64,000 nt of DNA, taken from positions 1,240,001 to 1,304,000 of the forward strand of contig NZ_ABJL02000007.1 of NCBI RefSeq assembly GCF_000172175.1, read 5' to 3'. The translations under genes were made by a program, and so were the position numbers. Positions 53,421 through 61,612 of the stretch are shown here, one piece after another. Below the pieces are notes generated by a model, which was not told the origin of the DNA, ran no database searches, and saw only the letters and a list, made by a program, of their open reading frames with translations. The stretch's first letter is position 1, and each line of letters starts with the position of its first letter. This DNA is from Bacteroides intestinalis DSM 17393. GTDB taxonomy: Bacteria; Bacteroidota; Bacteroidia; Bacteroidales; Bacteroidaceae.

Positions 53421-53506
53421 GTGATAGGGTGGTAGGGTGGTAAGATGATATTGCTGCCTTTATCACCCGATCACTCTATCACCCTACCACCTTATCACCT
53501 TCCTAC
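53421..53506. repeat. mirrored 8-base tandem-repeat island, copy 2
   Basis: Four units of type GTGATAGG/GTGGTAAG (53421-53452), GCTGC at 53453-53457, then six complementary units (53459-53506; e.g. TCTATCAC, CTTATCAC). The trpA stop codon (53495-53497) lies inside the right arm. Confidence 0.8.
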
Positions 53507-54271
53507 ATTTTCTTTCAGCTGTGTGATCGCCTTTTCCGCATCTCCTTCAGCTTCATTCAGCAAGGTGACGAATCGGCTACCGATGATAGCACCGGAAGAG
53601 TTGGCACAAGCGGCGTCAAATGTCTGTTTGTTACTGATGCCGAAGCCAACCATGCGGGGATTGCGCAGGTGCATATCCTGTATCTTTTTGAAATAAGCTT
53701 GCTTCTGGCTATCGAAATCTTTTTGGGCACCGGTAGTAGCAGCGCTGGACACCATATAGATGAAGCCGTTGGTATGTTCGTCGATTTCGCGGACGCGAGC
53801 CTCGCTGGTTTCGGGGGTGATGAGCATGATGACACGGATGTCGTAACGGTCGGCAATAGGTTTATACGTTTCTTCGTAATCTTTGAAGGGAAGATCGGGA
53901 ATAATAACGCCGTCGATACCACATTCTACGCATTTCTGACAGAAAGCCTCGAACCCGAATTTCATAATAGGGTTGAGATACCCCATCAGGATGAGAGGAA
54001 TACGGACATCGCTACGGATATCGCGGAGTTGCTCAAACAAAATACGCAGCGACATACCGTTGCGGAGAGCACGGGTAGCAGCTTCTTGAATAACGATGCC
54101 GTCAGCCATCGGGTCACTGAAGGGAATACCGATTTCAATCGAATGGACCCCATTGCGTTCGAGGGTACGGATGACGTCGGCAGTACCTTCCAGGGTTGGG
54201 CAACCGGCACAGAAGTAGATGGACAGCAAGTTTTTAGGGCTGTCCTGAAAAAGTTGATTTATACGATTCAT
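53495..54271 (-). CDS. trpA: tryptophan synthase alpha subunit
   Basis: Cleaves indole-3-glycerol phosphate to indole, passed to TrpB. The family motifs GIPFSDPMADGIVIQEAATRAL (catalytic E in the N-terminal strand, D in SDPMADG) and GFGISNKQTFDAA are present. 258 residues, normal. Last of the seven trp genes; 15 bp after trpF. Its last codons and stop lie inside the 8-base repeat island. Confidence 0.96.
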   Translation of the reverse strand: MNRINQLFQDSPKNLLSIYFCAGCPTLEGTADVIRTLERNGVHSIEIGIPFSDPMADGIVIQEAATRALRNGMSLRILFEQLRDIRSDVRIPLILMGYLNPIMKFGFEAFCQKCVECGIDGVIIPDLPFKDYEETYKPIADRYDIRVIMLITPETSEARVREIDEHTNGFIYMVSSAATTGAQKDFDSQKQAYFKKIQDMHLRNPRMVGFGISNKQTFDAACANSSGAIIGSRFVTLLNEAEGDAEKAITQLKENVGR

Positions 54272-54286
54272 GATGTTATTCTAAAT

Positions 54287-54904
54287 TTAATTCGTTCTTA
54301 ATTCTTTGAGAAAACGTTCGATCCGTTCCACATCCTTGATGCCCGGAGATGTCTCGAAGCGACTGTTGATATCGATACCGGCAAGGCGGGGATGGTGGAA
54401 TTCTTTCAGGGCTTTGACGCTGTAAGAATTGATGCCACCGCTAAGCAGGAAAGGGGTACTGCCAGTGTAACGTTGCAGAATGCTCCAGTCGAATTGCTGT
54501 CCGGAACCACCATAGTGGACGGTACGTGTATCGAACAGATAGTAGTCGCAGAAACCTTCATAATTGAAAATGGCAAGAAGATCCTTGGGCAAGGCGATGG
54601 AAAACGCTTTGATGATCCGGATACCCTGTGAATGAAGGGTGCGGCAATATTCGGGTGATTCGTCACCGTGCAGCTGGACATAGTTCAGACCGAAACGGTC
54701 GACATACATAAGGATGTTTTCTTTGGTTTCGTTGACAAAAACACCGACACGTTTGGCAAGCGTAGGCAGGTACCTGGGTATCTGGTACAGGTATCTGGGG
54801 GATTTGGGGTAGAAGATAAAACCGATCATATCTACACCTAATACTTCTACATCGCGGATGTTGTCTGCATCGGTCATTCCGCATACTTTGATCATTGTAT
54901 TCAT
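54287..54904 (-). CDS. trpF: phosphoribosylanthranilate isomerase
   Basis: Isomerises PRA to CdRP. Motifs: KVCGMTDADNI (catalytic Cys), GFIFYPKSPRYL, VQLHGDESPEYC, and FLLSGGINSYSVKALKEF (PRPP/phosphate site). 205 residues, a separate gene (in E. coli it is fused to TrpC). Start at the ATG at 54904; MIKVCG three codons on is an alternative. Confidence 0.95.
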   Translation of the reverse strand: MNTMIKVCGMTDADNIRDVEVLGVDMIGFIFYPKSPRYLYQIPRYLPTLAKRVGVFVNETKENILMYVDRFGLNYVQLHGDESPEYCRTLHSQGIRIIKAFSIALPKDLLAIFNYEGFCDYYLFDTRTVHYGGSGQQFDWSILQRYTGSTPFLLSGGINSYSVKALKEFHHPRLAGIDINSRFETSPGIKDVERIERFLKELRTN

Positions 54905-54958
54905 GGGCTTATACCTTAAAAATCACGAATATATGAAATCATGTGTGAATTTCCAAAT

Positions 54959-55801
54959 TTATATACCGTGAATGAGTTCTTCCAATGTGCTCCCGGGATC
55001 GTCTGTACGCATGAATGTCTCTCCCATAAGGAAACCACGGAAGCCTGCCGAGCGTAGTTCACGGATGGTTTCAGGGTGCGAAATACCACTTTCGGAAACG
55101 AGCAGCGGAGGCGTCTGAAAATCAATTTCAGCAATAGCCTTTTTTAACTCTTCTGCAATGCGGAAAGAGTTTTCTATATTGGTGACGAAGCTGCCCAGAT
55201 TACGGTTGTTGACGCCGACCATATCCGTCTCCTTATATATATAGGAGAGTTCGGAGGTACTATGTACTTCGAGCAGAACTTCAAGCCCCAGTTCGTGTGC
55301 CTGTATGGTGAGCGTGTGGCACTCATCAGGTGTGAGGCAGGCGGCAATGAGCAGTACTGCATCGGCACCTACAATGCGGGCTTGCAGAAGCTGATATTTG
55401 TCGATGATGAAGTCCTTACGCAGGATCGGGATGTTGACCAACGGGCGTGCTGTACGGATGTCACGCAGAGTTCCGCCGAAGAACTTTTCATCCGTGAGGA
55501 TGGAGAGGGCGGAAGCTCCGGCTGTTTCATAAGCAGGGGGAATGAGATCGGCCTGTGCGTTTTCCTTGATCCAGCCTTTGGAAGGGGAACGGCGTTTGAA
55601 CTCGGCAATGATGCCGGATGAAGAGTTTGCGAGTGCACGCTTCATGCTGCGGACGGGCGTTGTGCCGGAAGTTCCGCTTCCGACAGCTTCCTGTATCATG
55701 GCAGCAGCTTGCTCTTGCAATTGACTGAGGGAGACTGCTTGCTTTTGCTGCTCAATCTCAATCCGCTTGTGGGCGATGATTTCGGATAAAATATCTTTCA
55801 T
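54959..55801 (-). CDS. trpC: indole-3-glycerol-phosphate synthase
   Basis: Closes the indole ring from CdRP. I begin at the ATG at 55801 (MKDILSEIIAHKRIEIEQQ), the family start; the longer frame overlaps trpD and adds 55 unrelated residues. Motifs IIAEFKRRSPSKGWI, ILRKDFIIDKYQLLQARIVGADAVLLI and GVNNRNLGSF (active-site N/E) are present. 280 residues; 20 bp after trpD and 54 bp before trpF. Confidence 0.95.
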   Translation of the reverse strand: MKDILSEIIAHKRIEIEQQKQAVSLSQLQEQAAAMIQEAVGSGTSGTTPVRSMKRALANSSSGIIAEFKRRSPSKGWIKENAQADLIPPAYETAGASALSILTDEKFFGGTLRDIRTARPLVNIPILRKDFIIDKYQLLQARIVGADAVLLIAACLTPDECHTLTIQAHELGLEVLLEVHSTSELSYIYKETDMVGVNNRNLGSFVTNIENSFRIAEELKKAIAEIDFQTPPLLVSESGISHPETIRELRSAGFRGFLMGETFMRTDDPGSTLEELIHGI

Positions 55802-55821
55802 AAATTGGAATTTATGGATTC

Positions 55822-56817
55822 TTACTGATTGATTTCTATAAACTTCTTCAACGTCTCCAGCGCCCGTCCACTTTCCAGCGATTGGCGAGCGATGGCAATG
55901 CATTCTTCGATTTCCTTTTCGGGTTCCATCACCTGGATGGCGAAGGCGGCGTTGACAATGACACATTGCGTTTGGGCACGTGTGGCACGGTTATTAAGGA
56001 TGTTATCAAAGATGCGGGCGGCATCCTCTTTGCAGGCTCCGCCGAAGAGCTCTTCGGGTTGTGCGGCATTGAAACCCAGCGCTTGCGGACGGTAAATCCG
56101 TTCGTAATTGCGCGTCATAACTTTGAATTCGTCCGTGAGGGAAATTTCGTCGTAGCTATCGAGACTGTTGACTACCGCAAAGTCGATGCCGAGTTTGTAA
56201 AAAACATTTGTGTAGAGTCGCATCTGTGCAAGATCGGCCACACCGAGCAACTGGTAAGTAGGCTTGCAAGGATTGACAAGCGGGCCAAGAAGGTTGAACA
56301 GTGTACGTACTCCCAATGCCTTGCGCACAGGACCGACGAACTTCATTGCCGGATTGAAAAGTTGGGCGTGCAGGTAGGCGATGTTACACTCGTCCATGCT
56401 GCGTTTCAACTTGTCGGGATCATTGGTGAAACGGATGCCGTGTTGCTCCATGACATTGCTTGCCCCACTGACGGAAGTGGCACCATAATTGCCGTGTTTG
56501 GCAACTTTGTAACCGGCTCCGGCCACCACAAAACAGGCACAAGTGGAAATGTTGAACGTGTTCTTTCCATCACCTCCCGTACCTACGATATCGATAGGCC
56601 GATAAGGCGCGAAGTCGATAGGTACTCGAGTCTCCATAAGGGCTTCGCGAAAGCCGATTAGTTCATCCACTGTGATGCTACGCATTTGAAATACAGTGAG
56701 TAATGCGGAAATCTGTGCTTCGGGATAAGCTTCCCGGGTGATGTTCAGGAGAATTTGCTTGGTTTCTTCCGAAGTAAGCTCTTCGTGGTTGAAGAGACGG
56801 GTTAATATATCTTTCAT
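55822..56817 (-). CDS. trpD: anthranilate phosphoribosyltransferase
   Basis: Adds the PRPP ribosyl group to anthranilate. DIVGTGGDGKNTFNISTC is the PRPP-binding loop, KHGNYGATSVSGASNVMEQHG the second site. 331 residues, no fused glutaminase domain (trpG is separate). The 22-base repeat island separates it from trpG. Confidence 0.95.
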   Translation of the reverse strand: MKDILTRLFNHEELTSEETKQILLNITREAYPEAQISALLTVFQMRSITVDELIGFREALMETRVPIDFAPYRPIDIVGTGGDGKNTFNISTCACFVVAGAGYKVAKHGNYGATSVSGASNVMEQHGIRFTNDPDKLKRSMDECNIAYLHAQLFNPAMKFVGPVRKALGVRTLFNLLGPLVNPCKPTYQLLGVADLAQMRLYTNVFYKLGIDFAVVNSLDSYDEISLTDEFKVMTRNYERIYRPQALGFNAAQPEELFGGACKEDAARIFDNILNNRATRAQTQCVIVNAAFAIQVMEPEKEIEECIAIARQSLESGRALETLKKFIEINQ

Positions 56818-56872
56818 TTTCTTATTTACGATTAGACGATTTACAATTTACGATTGAAAATTCTGTTGTGTC

Positions 56873-56983
56873 CGGAATGCCTCACTTCAACGTTCGGAAT
56901 GCCACATGTTAACGGTCGTGAGGTGTGGCATTCCGACCTGTGAAGTGTGGCATTCGGCCTCATGAGGTGTGGCATTTCAGACG
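56873..56983. repeat. mirrored 22-base tandem-repeat island, copy 2 (2 reverse + 3 forward units)
   Basis: Two reverse units (starting 56873 and 56895; CGGAATGCC...) and three forward (starting 56918, 56940, 56962; GTGAGGTGTGGCATTC...), all exactly 22 bases. The last overlaps the stop codon of trpG. Same core GTGTGGCATT as the copy at 25936-26108, and the same placement: at the 3' end of a minus-strand gene, inside an operon. Confidence 0.85.
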
Positions 56984-57543
56984 CCTTTCAGCCAGTTGCC
57001 TACAATCTGTTTTCCATCGGGAGTCAGTACCGATTCCGGGTGAAATTGGATGCCGTGAACATCGTATTCCCGGTGTTTCAGTGCCATGATTTGACCTTCG
57101 GAGCTGATGGCGGTGATAACCAATTCTTCGGGAAATTCTTCCGTATCCACTACCCAGGAGTGATAACGACCGACTGGAATTTCAGTAGGAAGACCGGAGA
57201 ATATGTAATCTTTATTCTTTATTTTCACATTCGTTTGTATGCCGTGAAAGACTTCACTCAGATTGGTGAGCTTCCCGCCGAATGCTTGTCCGATGGCCTG
57301 TTCACCCAGGCAGACGCCAAGTATGGGTTTTCGTCCTGCGTAAGTGCGGATGACCTCTAATAGTAAGCCTGCCTCCTCGGGGATGCCGGGACCGGGTGAA
57401 AGGATGATCTTATCATATTTCTCCAATTCCTCAAGCTCAAATTTATCATTGCGCAGCACATCTACTTCTGTGCCGAGTTCTTTTACCAGATGGGCAAGGT
57501 TGTAGGTGAAAGAGTCGTAGTTGTCTATGATTACTGTTTTCAT
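56977..57543 (-). CDS. trpG: anthranilate synthase component II (glutamine amidotransferase)
   Basis: Delivers ammonia from glutamine to TrpE. Catalytic C78 (ILGVCLGEQAIGQ) and the H-x-E pair in GIQFHPESVLT are present; oxyanion region SPGPGIPEEAG. 188 residues. It may also serve p-aminobenzoate synthesis, as in some bacteria. Directly downstream of trpE (22 bp). Confidence 0.94.
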   Translation of the reverse strand: MKTVIIDNYDSFTYNLAHLVKELGTEVDVLRNDKFELEELEKYDKIILSPGPGIPEEAGLLLEVIRTYAGRKPILGVCLGEQAIGQAFGGKLTNLSEVFHGIQTNVKIKNKDYIFSGLPTEIPVGRYHSWVVDTEEFPEELVITAISSEGQIMALKHREYDVHGIQFHPESVLTPDGKQIVGNWLKGV

Positions 57544-57565
57544 AATTTCATTTACAATTTACAAT

Positions 57566-58966
57566 TTACATTTTCTCCGCCATTACGATTGCCTTTTTCA
57601 GTGCTCCCAGTTTGTTGTTCACCTCTTGCAACTCGGATTCTTCATTGCTCTTGGCTACGATGCCGCCGCCTGCCTGAAACCAAAGTACACCGTTGCGACT
57701 GACGAAAGTACGGATGGTAATGGCCTGGTTCAGTGAGCCGTTCAGTCCGATGAAGCCGATGCAACCGCCGTAAGCGCCGCGATTGTGCGGTTCCAGTTCG
57801 CTGATGAGTTGCATGGCGCGTACCTTGGGGGCACCGCTTAGAGTGCCTGCCGGGAAGGTGTCGATGAATGCTTTGATGGGGCGGGCATCTTCGTTCAGCG
57901 TACCGCTGACGCGGCTTACCAGGTGGATAACATGACTGTAATACTGCATTTCCTTGTAGAAATCCACTTTTACATCGTGGCAGTTGCGGGAAAGATCGTT
58001 ACGGGCGAGATCGACCAGCATGACATGCTCTGCATTCTCTTTGGGATCATCATGCAGGTATTGGGCGTTCAGCGCATCCTGTTCGGGATCTCCGGTGCGC
58101 TTGGTAGTACCGGCGATGGGGTCGATGTAGGCGTGGCGGCCTTCGATGCGGCAGTGCGTCTCGGGTGATGAACCGAAGATGCGGAAACCTCCGAAATCGA
58201 AATAGAACAGATAGGGAGAGGGGTTGATGCTGCGCAAGGCACGGTAAAGTTTGAAATCATCGCCTACGAAACGTTGTTCGAAACGGCGGGAGAGAACAAT
58301 TTGAAACACATCTCCACGCAGGCAGTGGGCGATTCCTTGACGGATATTTACTTTATGCTGTTCGTCGGTCAGTGGGGAAGTGGTTTCACCAACGGCACGG
58401 AAATCGTAGGCGGTGTAATTGCGGTTATTGATGGCTTTCTGCACCGTATCCAGTTCACTTTCTTCACCGGGGGCAAGCATTTCAAGAAGTACCATTTCGT
58501 TCTTAAAGTCGTTGAAGACAATGAGGTATTGATACAAGATGTAGAGCATATCCGGTGCGTCGTTGGTGGCTTCGCGGCTATCTTTTACGGGAATATTTTC
58601 AAAATAGCGTACGGCATTGAAAGAGGTGTAGCCATAAAGACCGCAGTAATTGGCATATTCACCTTCCACATGGAAGCGGCCGAGGAAATCCTCTAAAGCT
58701 TTTTCTACAGGATATTCCGGTGTGATGGGGCGTTCTTCGCGAGTGCCGTCGGGCAGGCGGAAGATGGCTGTTCCATGGTCGATGCTGACGCTTGCCAATG
58801 GACAGAGTCCGATGAATGAACGGTTGTTTTCACTGCCGTGATAGTCAGAGCTTTCCATGAGTGCACTTTGGGGAAAGACATCACGGACTTTAAGATAAGT
58901 ACTTACAGGCGTGTGCAAGTCTCCAAGAATAGTACGACTATGTGTTTGATAATTATATGTATCCAT
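57566..58966 (-). CDS. trpE: anthranilate synthase component I
   Basis: Makes anthranilate from chorismate. The N-terminal LMESSDYHG segment (LLES-like, tryptophan feedback site) and the C-terminal chorismate-binding motifs PSPYLFYFDFGGFRIFGSSPE, PIAGTTKRT, HVMLVDLARNDL and GTLSGAPKVRAMQLI are present. 466 residues. Feedback inhibition by tryptophan is expected from the LLES-type motif. Second gene of the operon, after trpB. Confidence 0.95.
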   Translation of the reverse strand: MDTYNYQTHSRTILGDLHTPVSTYLKVRDVFPQSALMESSDYHGSENNRSFIGLCPLASVSIDHGTAIFRLPDGTREERPITPEYPVEKALEDFLGRFHVEGEYANYCGLYGYTSFNAVRYFENIPVKDSREATNDAPDMLYILYQYLIVFNDFKNEMVLLEMLAPGEESELDTVQKAINNRNYTAYDFRAVGETTSPLTDEQHKVNIRQGIAHCLRGDVFQIVLSRRFEQRFVGDDFKLYRALRSINPSPYLFYFDFGGFRIFGSSPETHCRIEGRHAYIDPIAGTTKRTGDPEQDALNAQYLHDDPKENAEHVMLVDLARNDLSRNCHDVKVDFYKEMQYYSHVIHLVSRVSGTLNEDARPIKAFIDTFPAGTLSGAPKVRAMQLISELEPHNRGAYGGCIGFIGLNGSLNQAITIRTFVSRNGVLWFQAGGGIVAKSNEESELQEVNNKLGALKKAIVMAEKM

Positions 58967-58993
58967 AACCCTTTAATTTTTAATTTATAATTT

Positions 58994-60166
58994 TTAATTA
59001 TTAAGATACGTCTCTATATCCTTGTCTCCACGTCCCGAAACGGTCAGTACAACAACATCATCGGGTTTGAAGTTCAGCTTTTCGAGGGCACCGAGGGCGT
59101 GGGCACTTTCCAGGGCGGGGATGATACCTTCCAGTTTCGTCAGCTCGTAGGCGGCACGGATGGCTTCATCATCATTAACAGCAAGTACGATGGCGCGTTT
59201 TTGTGCAGCCAGATTGGCATGCATGGGGCCGATACCCGGATAATCCAGTCCGGCAGAGATAGAGTAGGGCTCTTCAATCTGGCCGTCTTCGTTCTGGATG
59301 ACGTAAGTGCGTGCCCCGTGAATGATTCCCATCTGTCCGAGGGCGATGGTAGCGGCAGTCATACCCGTATCTATTCCTTTACCACCGGCTTCGGCGAGGA
59401 CGATCTGCACGCGGCTATCGTCGATATAATGGTAAATAGTTCCGGCGGCATTGCTACCACCACCTACACAAGCGATAAGATAGTCGGGGCAGTCACGGCC
59501 TTCTTTCTCAATGAGTTGCTTTTTGATTTCCTCGCTGATGACGGATTGCAGGCGTGCCACCATGTCGGGATAAGGATGAGGACCGACTGTGGAACCGATG
59601 ATGTAGTAGGTATCGGCAGGATGACAACACCAGTCGCGGATTGCCTCGTTGGTAGCATCTTTCAGCGTCATATTTCCGGAAGTGACGGGGATGACGGTTG
59701 CACCCAGCATCTTCATTTTTTCCACATTGACATGCTGGCGTTCTACATCCGTTTTTCCCATGTAGACGATGCATTCCATGTTCATCAGGGCACATACGGT
59801 GGCAGTAGCTACGCCGTGTTGCCCGGCACCGGTTTCGGCGATGATGCGATGCTTGCCCATGCGGCGTGCCAGAAGAATCTGCCCGATGGTGTTGTTAATC
59901 TTGTGAGCTCCTGTGTGGTTCAGGTCTTCACGCTTGAGGTAGAGCTTGCAGCCATATTTTTTGGAAAGCCGGCGGGCATAGTAGAGTGGGGAAGGACGTC
60001 CTACGTAGTCACGCAGCAGTTGGTCGAACTCTTGCTTGAAATCTTCGCTTTGCAGTACGTTGAGATAGGTGTTCTGCAACTCTTCCACACACTTGTGGAG
60101 TATTTCGGGAATATATGCTCCACCGAATTCTCCGTAATAACCATCTTGATTTACTAAAAAACTCAT
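58994..60166 (-). CDS. trpB: tryptophan synthase beta subunit
   Basis: Condenses indole with serine, PLP-dependent. The Schiff-base lysine is K89 (NHTGAHKINN), and GGGSNAAG is the PLP phosphate loop. 390 residues, TrpB1 type. It is the first structural gene after the leader, an order (trpBEGDCFA) seen in Bacteroidetes, unlike E. coli trpEDCBA. Confidence 0.96.
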   Translation of the reverse strand: MSFLVNQDGYYGEFGGAYIPEILHKCVEELQNTYLNVLQSEDFKQEFDQLLRDYVGRPSPLYYARRLSKKYGCKLYLKREDLNHTGAHKINNTIGQILLARRMGKHRIIAETGAGQHGVATATVCALMNMECIVYMGKTDVERQHVNVEKMKMLGATVIPVTSGNMTLKDATNEAIRDWCCHPADTYYIIGSTVGPHPYPDMVARLQSVISEEIKKQLIEKEGRDCPDYLIACVGGGSNAAGTIYHYIDDSRVQIVLAEAGGKGIDTGMTAATIALGQMGIIHGARTYVIQNEDGQIEEPYSISAGLDYPGIGPMHANLAAQKRAIVLAVNDDEAIRAAYELTKLEGIIPALESAHALGALEKLNFKPDDVVVLTVSGRGDKDIETYLNN

Positions 60167-60218
60167 AATCCTATTTTTTTATTTAATTGTTTACGATTTA
60201 CTGTTTATCTCAAAACCG

Positions 60219-60262
60219 GATAAAAGAAAAGAGCCCTGTCGCAGGTTGCGACAGGGCTCTTT
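60219..60262 (-). terminator. trp attenuator terminator
   Basis: On the minus strand a perfect 13-bp stem GAGCCCTGTCGCA/TGCGACAGGGCTC (60231-60243 / 60247-60259) with a 3-base loop, extended by AAA/TTT, is followed by TTTTCTTTTATC. It lies between the leader peptide and trpB. Confidence 0.9.
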
Positions 60263-60308
60263 CTTAATCTATATTATATTTACATATATACATACGAGCG
60301 CTGCTCCC

Positions 60309-60371
60309 TTACGACTGTCGGAGTTGTAACGGGCGCCACCACCAATATGTATTTATGAGCATTGTTTTCAT
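60309..60371 (-). CDS. trpL: trp leader peptide (20 residues, three consecutive Trp)
   Basis: The minus strand from the ATG at 60371 encodes MKTMLINTYWWWRPLQ then LRQS and TAA at 60309-60311. Three Trp codons (TGG TGG TGG) sit mid-peptide, ~24 bases from a promoter-proximal ATG, 50 bases upstream of the terminator arm. Classic attenuator design: ribosome stalling at Trp codons would free CGACAG in the end of the peptide frame to pair with CTGTCG in the terminator's 5' arm. The match with TTTG-N19-TACATTTG upstream supports transcription. Confidence 0.9.
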   Translation of the reverse strand: MKTMLINTYWWWRPLQLRQS

Positions 60372-60394
60372 TGTCTTTTTGTTTTAGCTGGGGG

Positions 60395-60425
60395 CAAATG
60401 TAAGCACTTTGTTTTAATTACCAAA
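60395..60425 (-). promoter_or_regulatory. trp operon promoter (TTTG-N19-TACATTTG)
   Basis: On the minus strand TTTG (60425-60422) and TACATTTG (60402-60395) are exactly 19 bases apart. The leader ATG lies 24 bases after the -7 box. Confidence 0.88.
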
Positions 60426-60529
60426 GAATTTCTTGCTTTTTTTCTTTCAAAGAACATTTTTCTTATAAAGTTGTTCTATAAGAATATTTAGAACAACTAT
60501 TATTCACAATAAAAAAGAAAGGATGAACT

Positions 60530-60637
60530 ATGAAACGGAAACATTTAGTTGCCATTGGCGTATCGATTGCTATTCTCTTGTTACTTTATTGGCTGTTGGT
60601 GGCCGAAGATATGAACGCTTGGCTGACCGTTAATTGA
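60530..60637 (+). CDS. 35-residue single-helix membrane protein
   Basis: Starts MKRKHLVAIGVSIAILLLLY and ends WLTVN: three basic residues, one strong hydrophobic helix, then a short acidic tail. A purine-rich AGAAAGGA lies 7-14 bases upstream of the ATG, unusual for this organism. It is separate from trp (divergent) and 65 bp upstream of the DUF308 gene on the same strand. I do not recognise a family; coding is inferred from helix design and the ribosome-binding site. Confidence 0.55.
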   Translation: MKRKHLVAIGVSIAILLLLYWLLVAEDMNAWLTVN

Positions 60638-60702
60638 TTTTTCGTGACTTTCTTGTGGGGTTGTGCGGATAAAAATGTATCTTCGCAAAAAATCATAAGC
60701 TC

Positions 60703-61293
60703 ATGAAAGGAATAAGTAACTCATTTTTGCGTACGATATGTGCGCTGGTAATCGGGCTGATATTGGTGATGTTTCCCAATGAGGCAGGTGATTACTTGGT
60801 TATAACCATTGGCGTTGTGTTTCTGATACCATCGCTCTTAAGTATTATCGGGTATTTTGCAATGACTGCGGAGGAAAGGCAGCGTCTTCCTATTGAAGGG
60901 ATCGGCAGCCTGCTGTTTGGTCTGTGGCTGATTATTATGCCCGGTTTCTTTGCAGATTTGCTGACATTTGTATTAGGATTCATTCTTGTGTTGGGTGGTG
61001 TGCAGCAGATTGCATCGCTTTCCGCAGCCCGTCGCTGGATGCCGGTTCGTGTGGGGTTTTATATCATTCCGGTCCTTATTCTGATTGCAGGACTGATTGC
61101 GTTGTTCAATCCGACGGGAGTACGTTCCACGGCATTTATCATTATTGGTATCACCAGCATAGTGTATGCAGTTTCCGAATTGATCAATTGGTTCACATTT
61201 ACTCGCAAACGGCCGAAGGCACCGGGTACGCCGGGAGCTTCTTCAAAGGCTGTAGACAATATTGAGGACGCGGAAATATTGGAAGATAAATGA
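60703..61293 (+). CDS. DUF308/HdeD-family membrane protein
   Basis: A 196-residue protein with six membrane helices and a cytoplasmic C-terminal tail (RKRPKAPGTPGASSKAVDNIEDAEILEDK). Repeated patterns of the type GLWLIIMPGFFADLLTFVLGFILVLGGVQQI are typical of DUF308 (HdeD) proteins, linked in E. coli to acid resistance. Function here is unproven. Preceded by a near-consensus -7 box (TATCTTCG). Confidence 0.85.
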   Translation: MKGISNSFLRTICALVIGLILVMFPNEAGDYLVITIGVVFLIPSLLSIIGYFAMTAEERQRLPIEGIGSLLFGLWLIIMPGFFADLLTFVLGFILVLGGVQQIASLSAARRWMPVRVGFYIIPVLILIAGLIALFNPTGVRSTAFIIIGITSIVYAVSELINWFTFTRKRPKAPGTPGASSKAVDNIEDAEILEDK

Positions 61294-61361
61294 AAATTTA
61301 GTTGACAAGGGAATGAGTTGACAAGGGGACAAGGGGCTACGCAGTGTTAGGCTACGCGGTG

Positions 61362-61612
61362 AAATGATAATTTATCGGGCTGAATTTTAAGCCTGAAAGG
61401 CTTGCATTATATAGCGTAGGGCATCGCCCTACGTAATGTGCATCTCTTTTTCTGAGCCCTGAAAGGGCGATATAAAGATTGATGCTTAATTGCGCCCTTT
61501 CAGGGCTTAAATAGAGATATACATAATCACGTAGGGCGTTGCCCTACGCTATGTAATATCAGGCTTTCAGCCTGTCTTGGTCTCAGCTATTCCCACCGTT
61601 AAATTATCATTT
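61362..61612. mobile_element. MITE-like element with terminal inverted repeats and six nested hairpins
   Basis: Ends carry a 13-base inverted repeat (AAATGATAATTTA at 61362-61374, complement at 61600-61612). Inside, six perfect palindromes form three mirrored pairs: 61389-61403 with 61560-61574 (AAGCCT.AGGCTT type), 61415-61433 with 61530-61548 (CGTAGGGC/GCCCTACG), 61456-61468 with 61494-61506 (GCCCT.AGGGC). No ORF. The right end touches the stop codon of the peptidase gene. Confidence 0.7.

Noticed and set aside
55802..55966. Longer start for trpC
   Set aside because: It overlaps trpD and adds residues with no family match; the ATG at 55801 fits the family.
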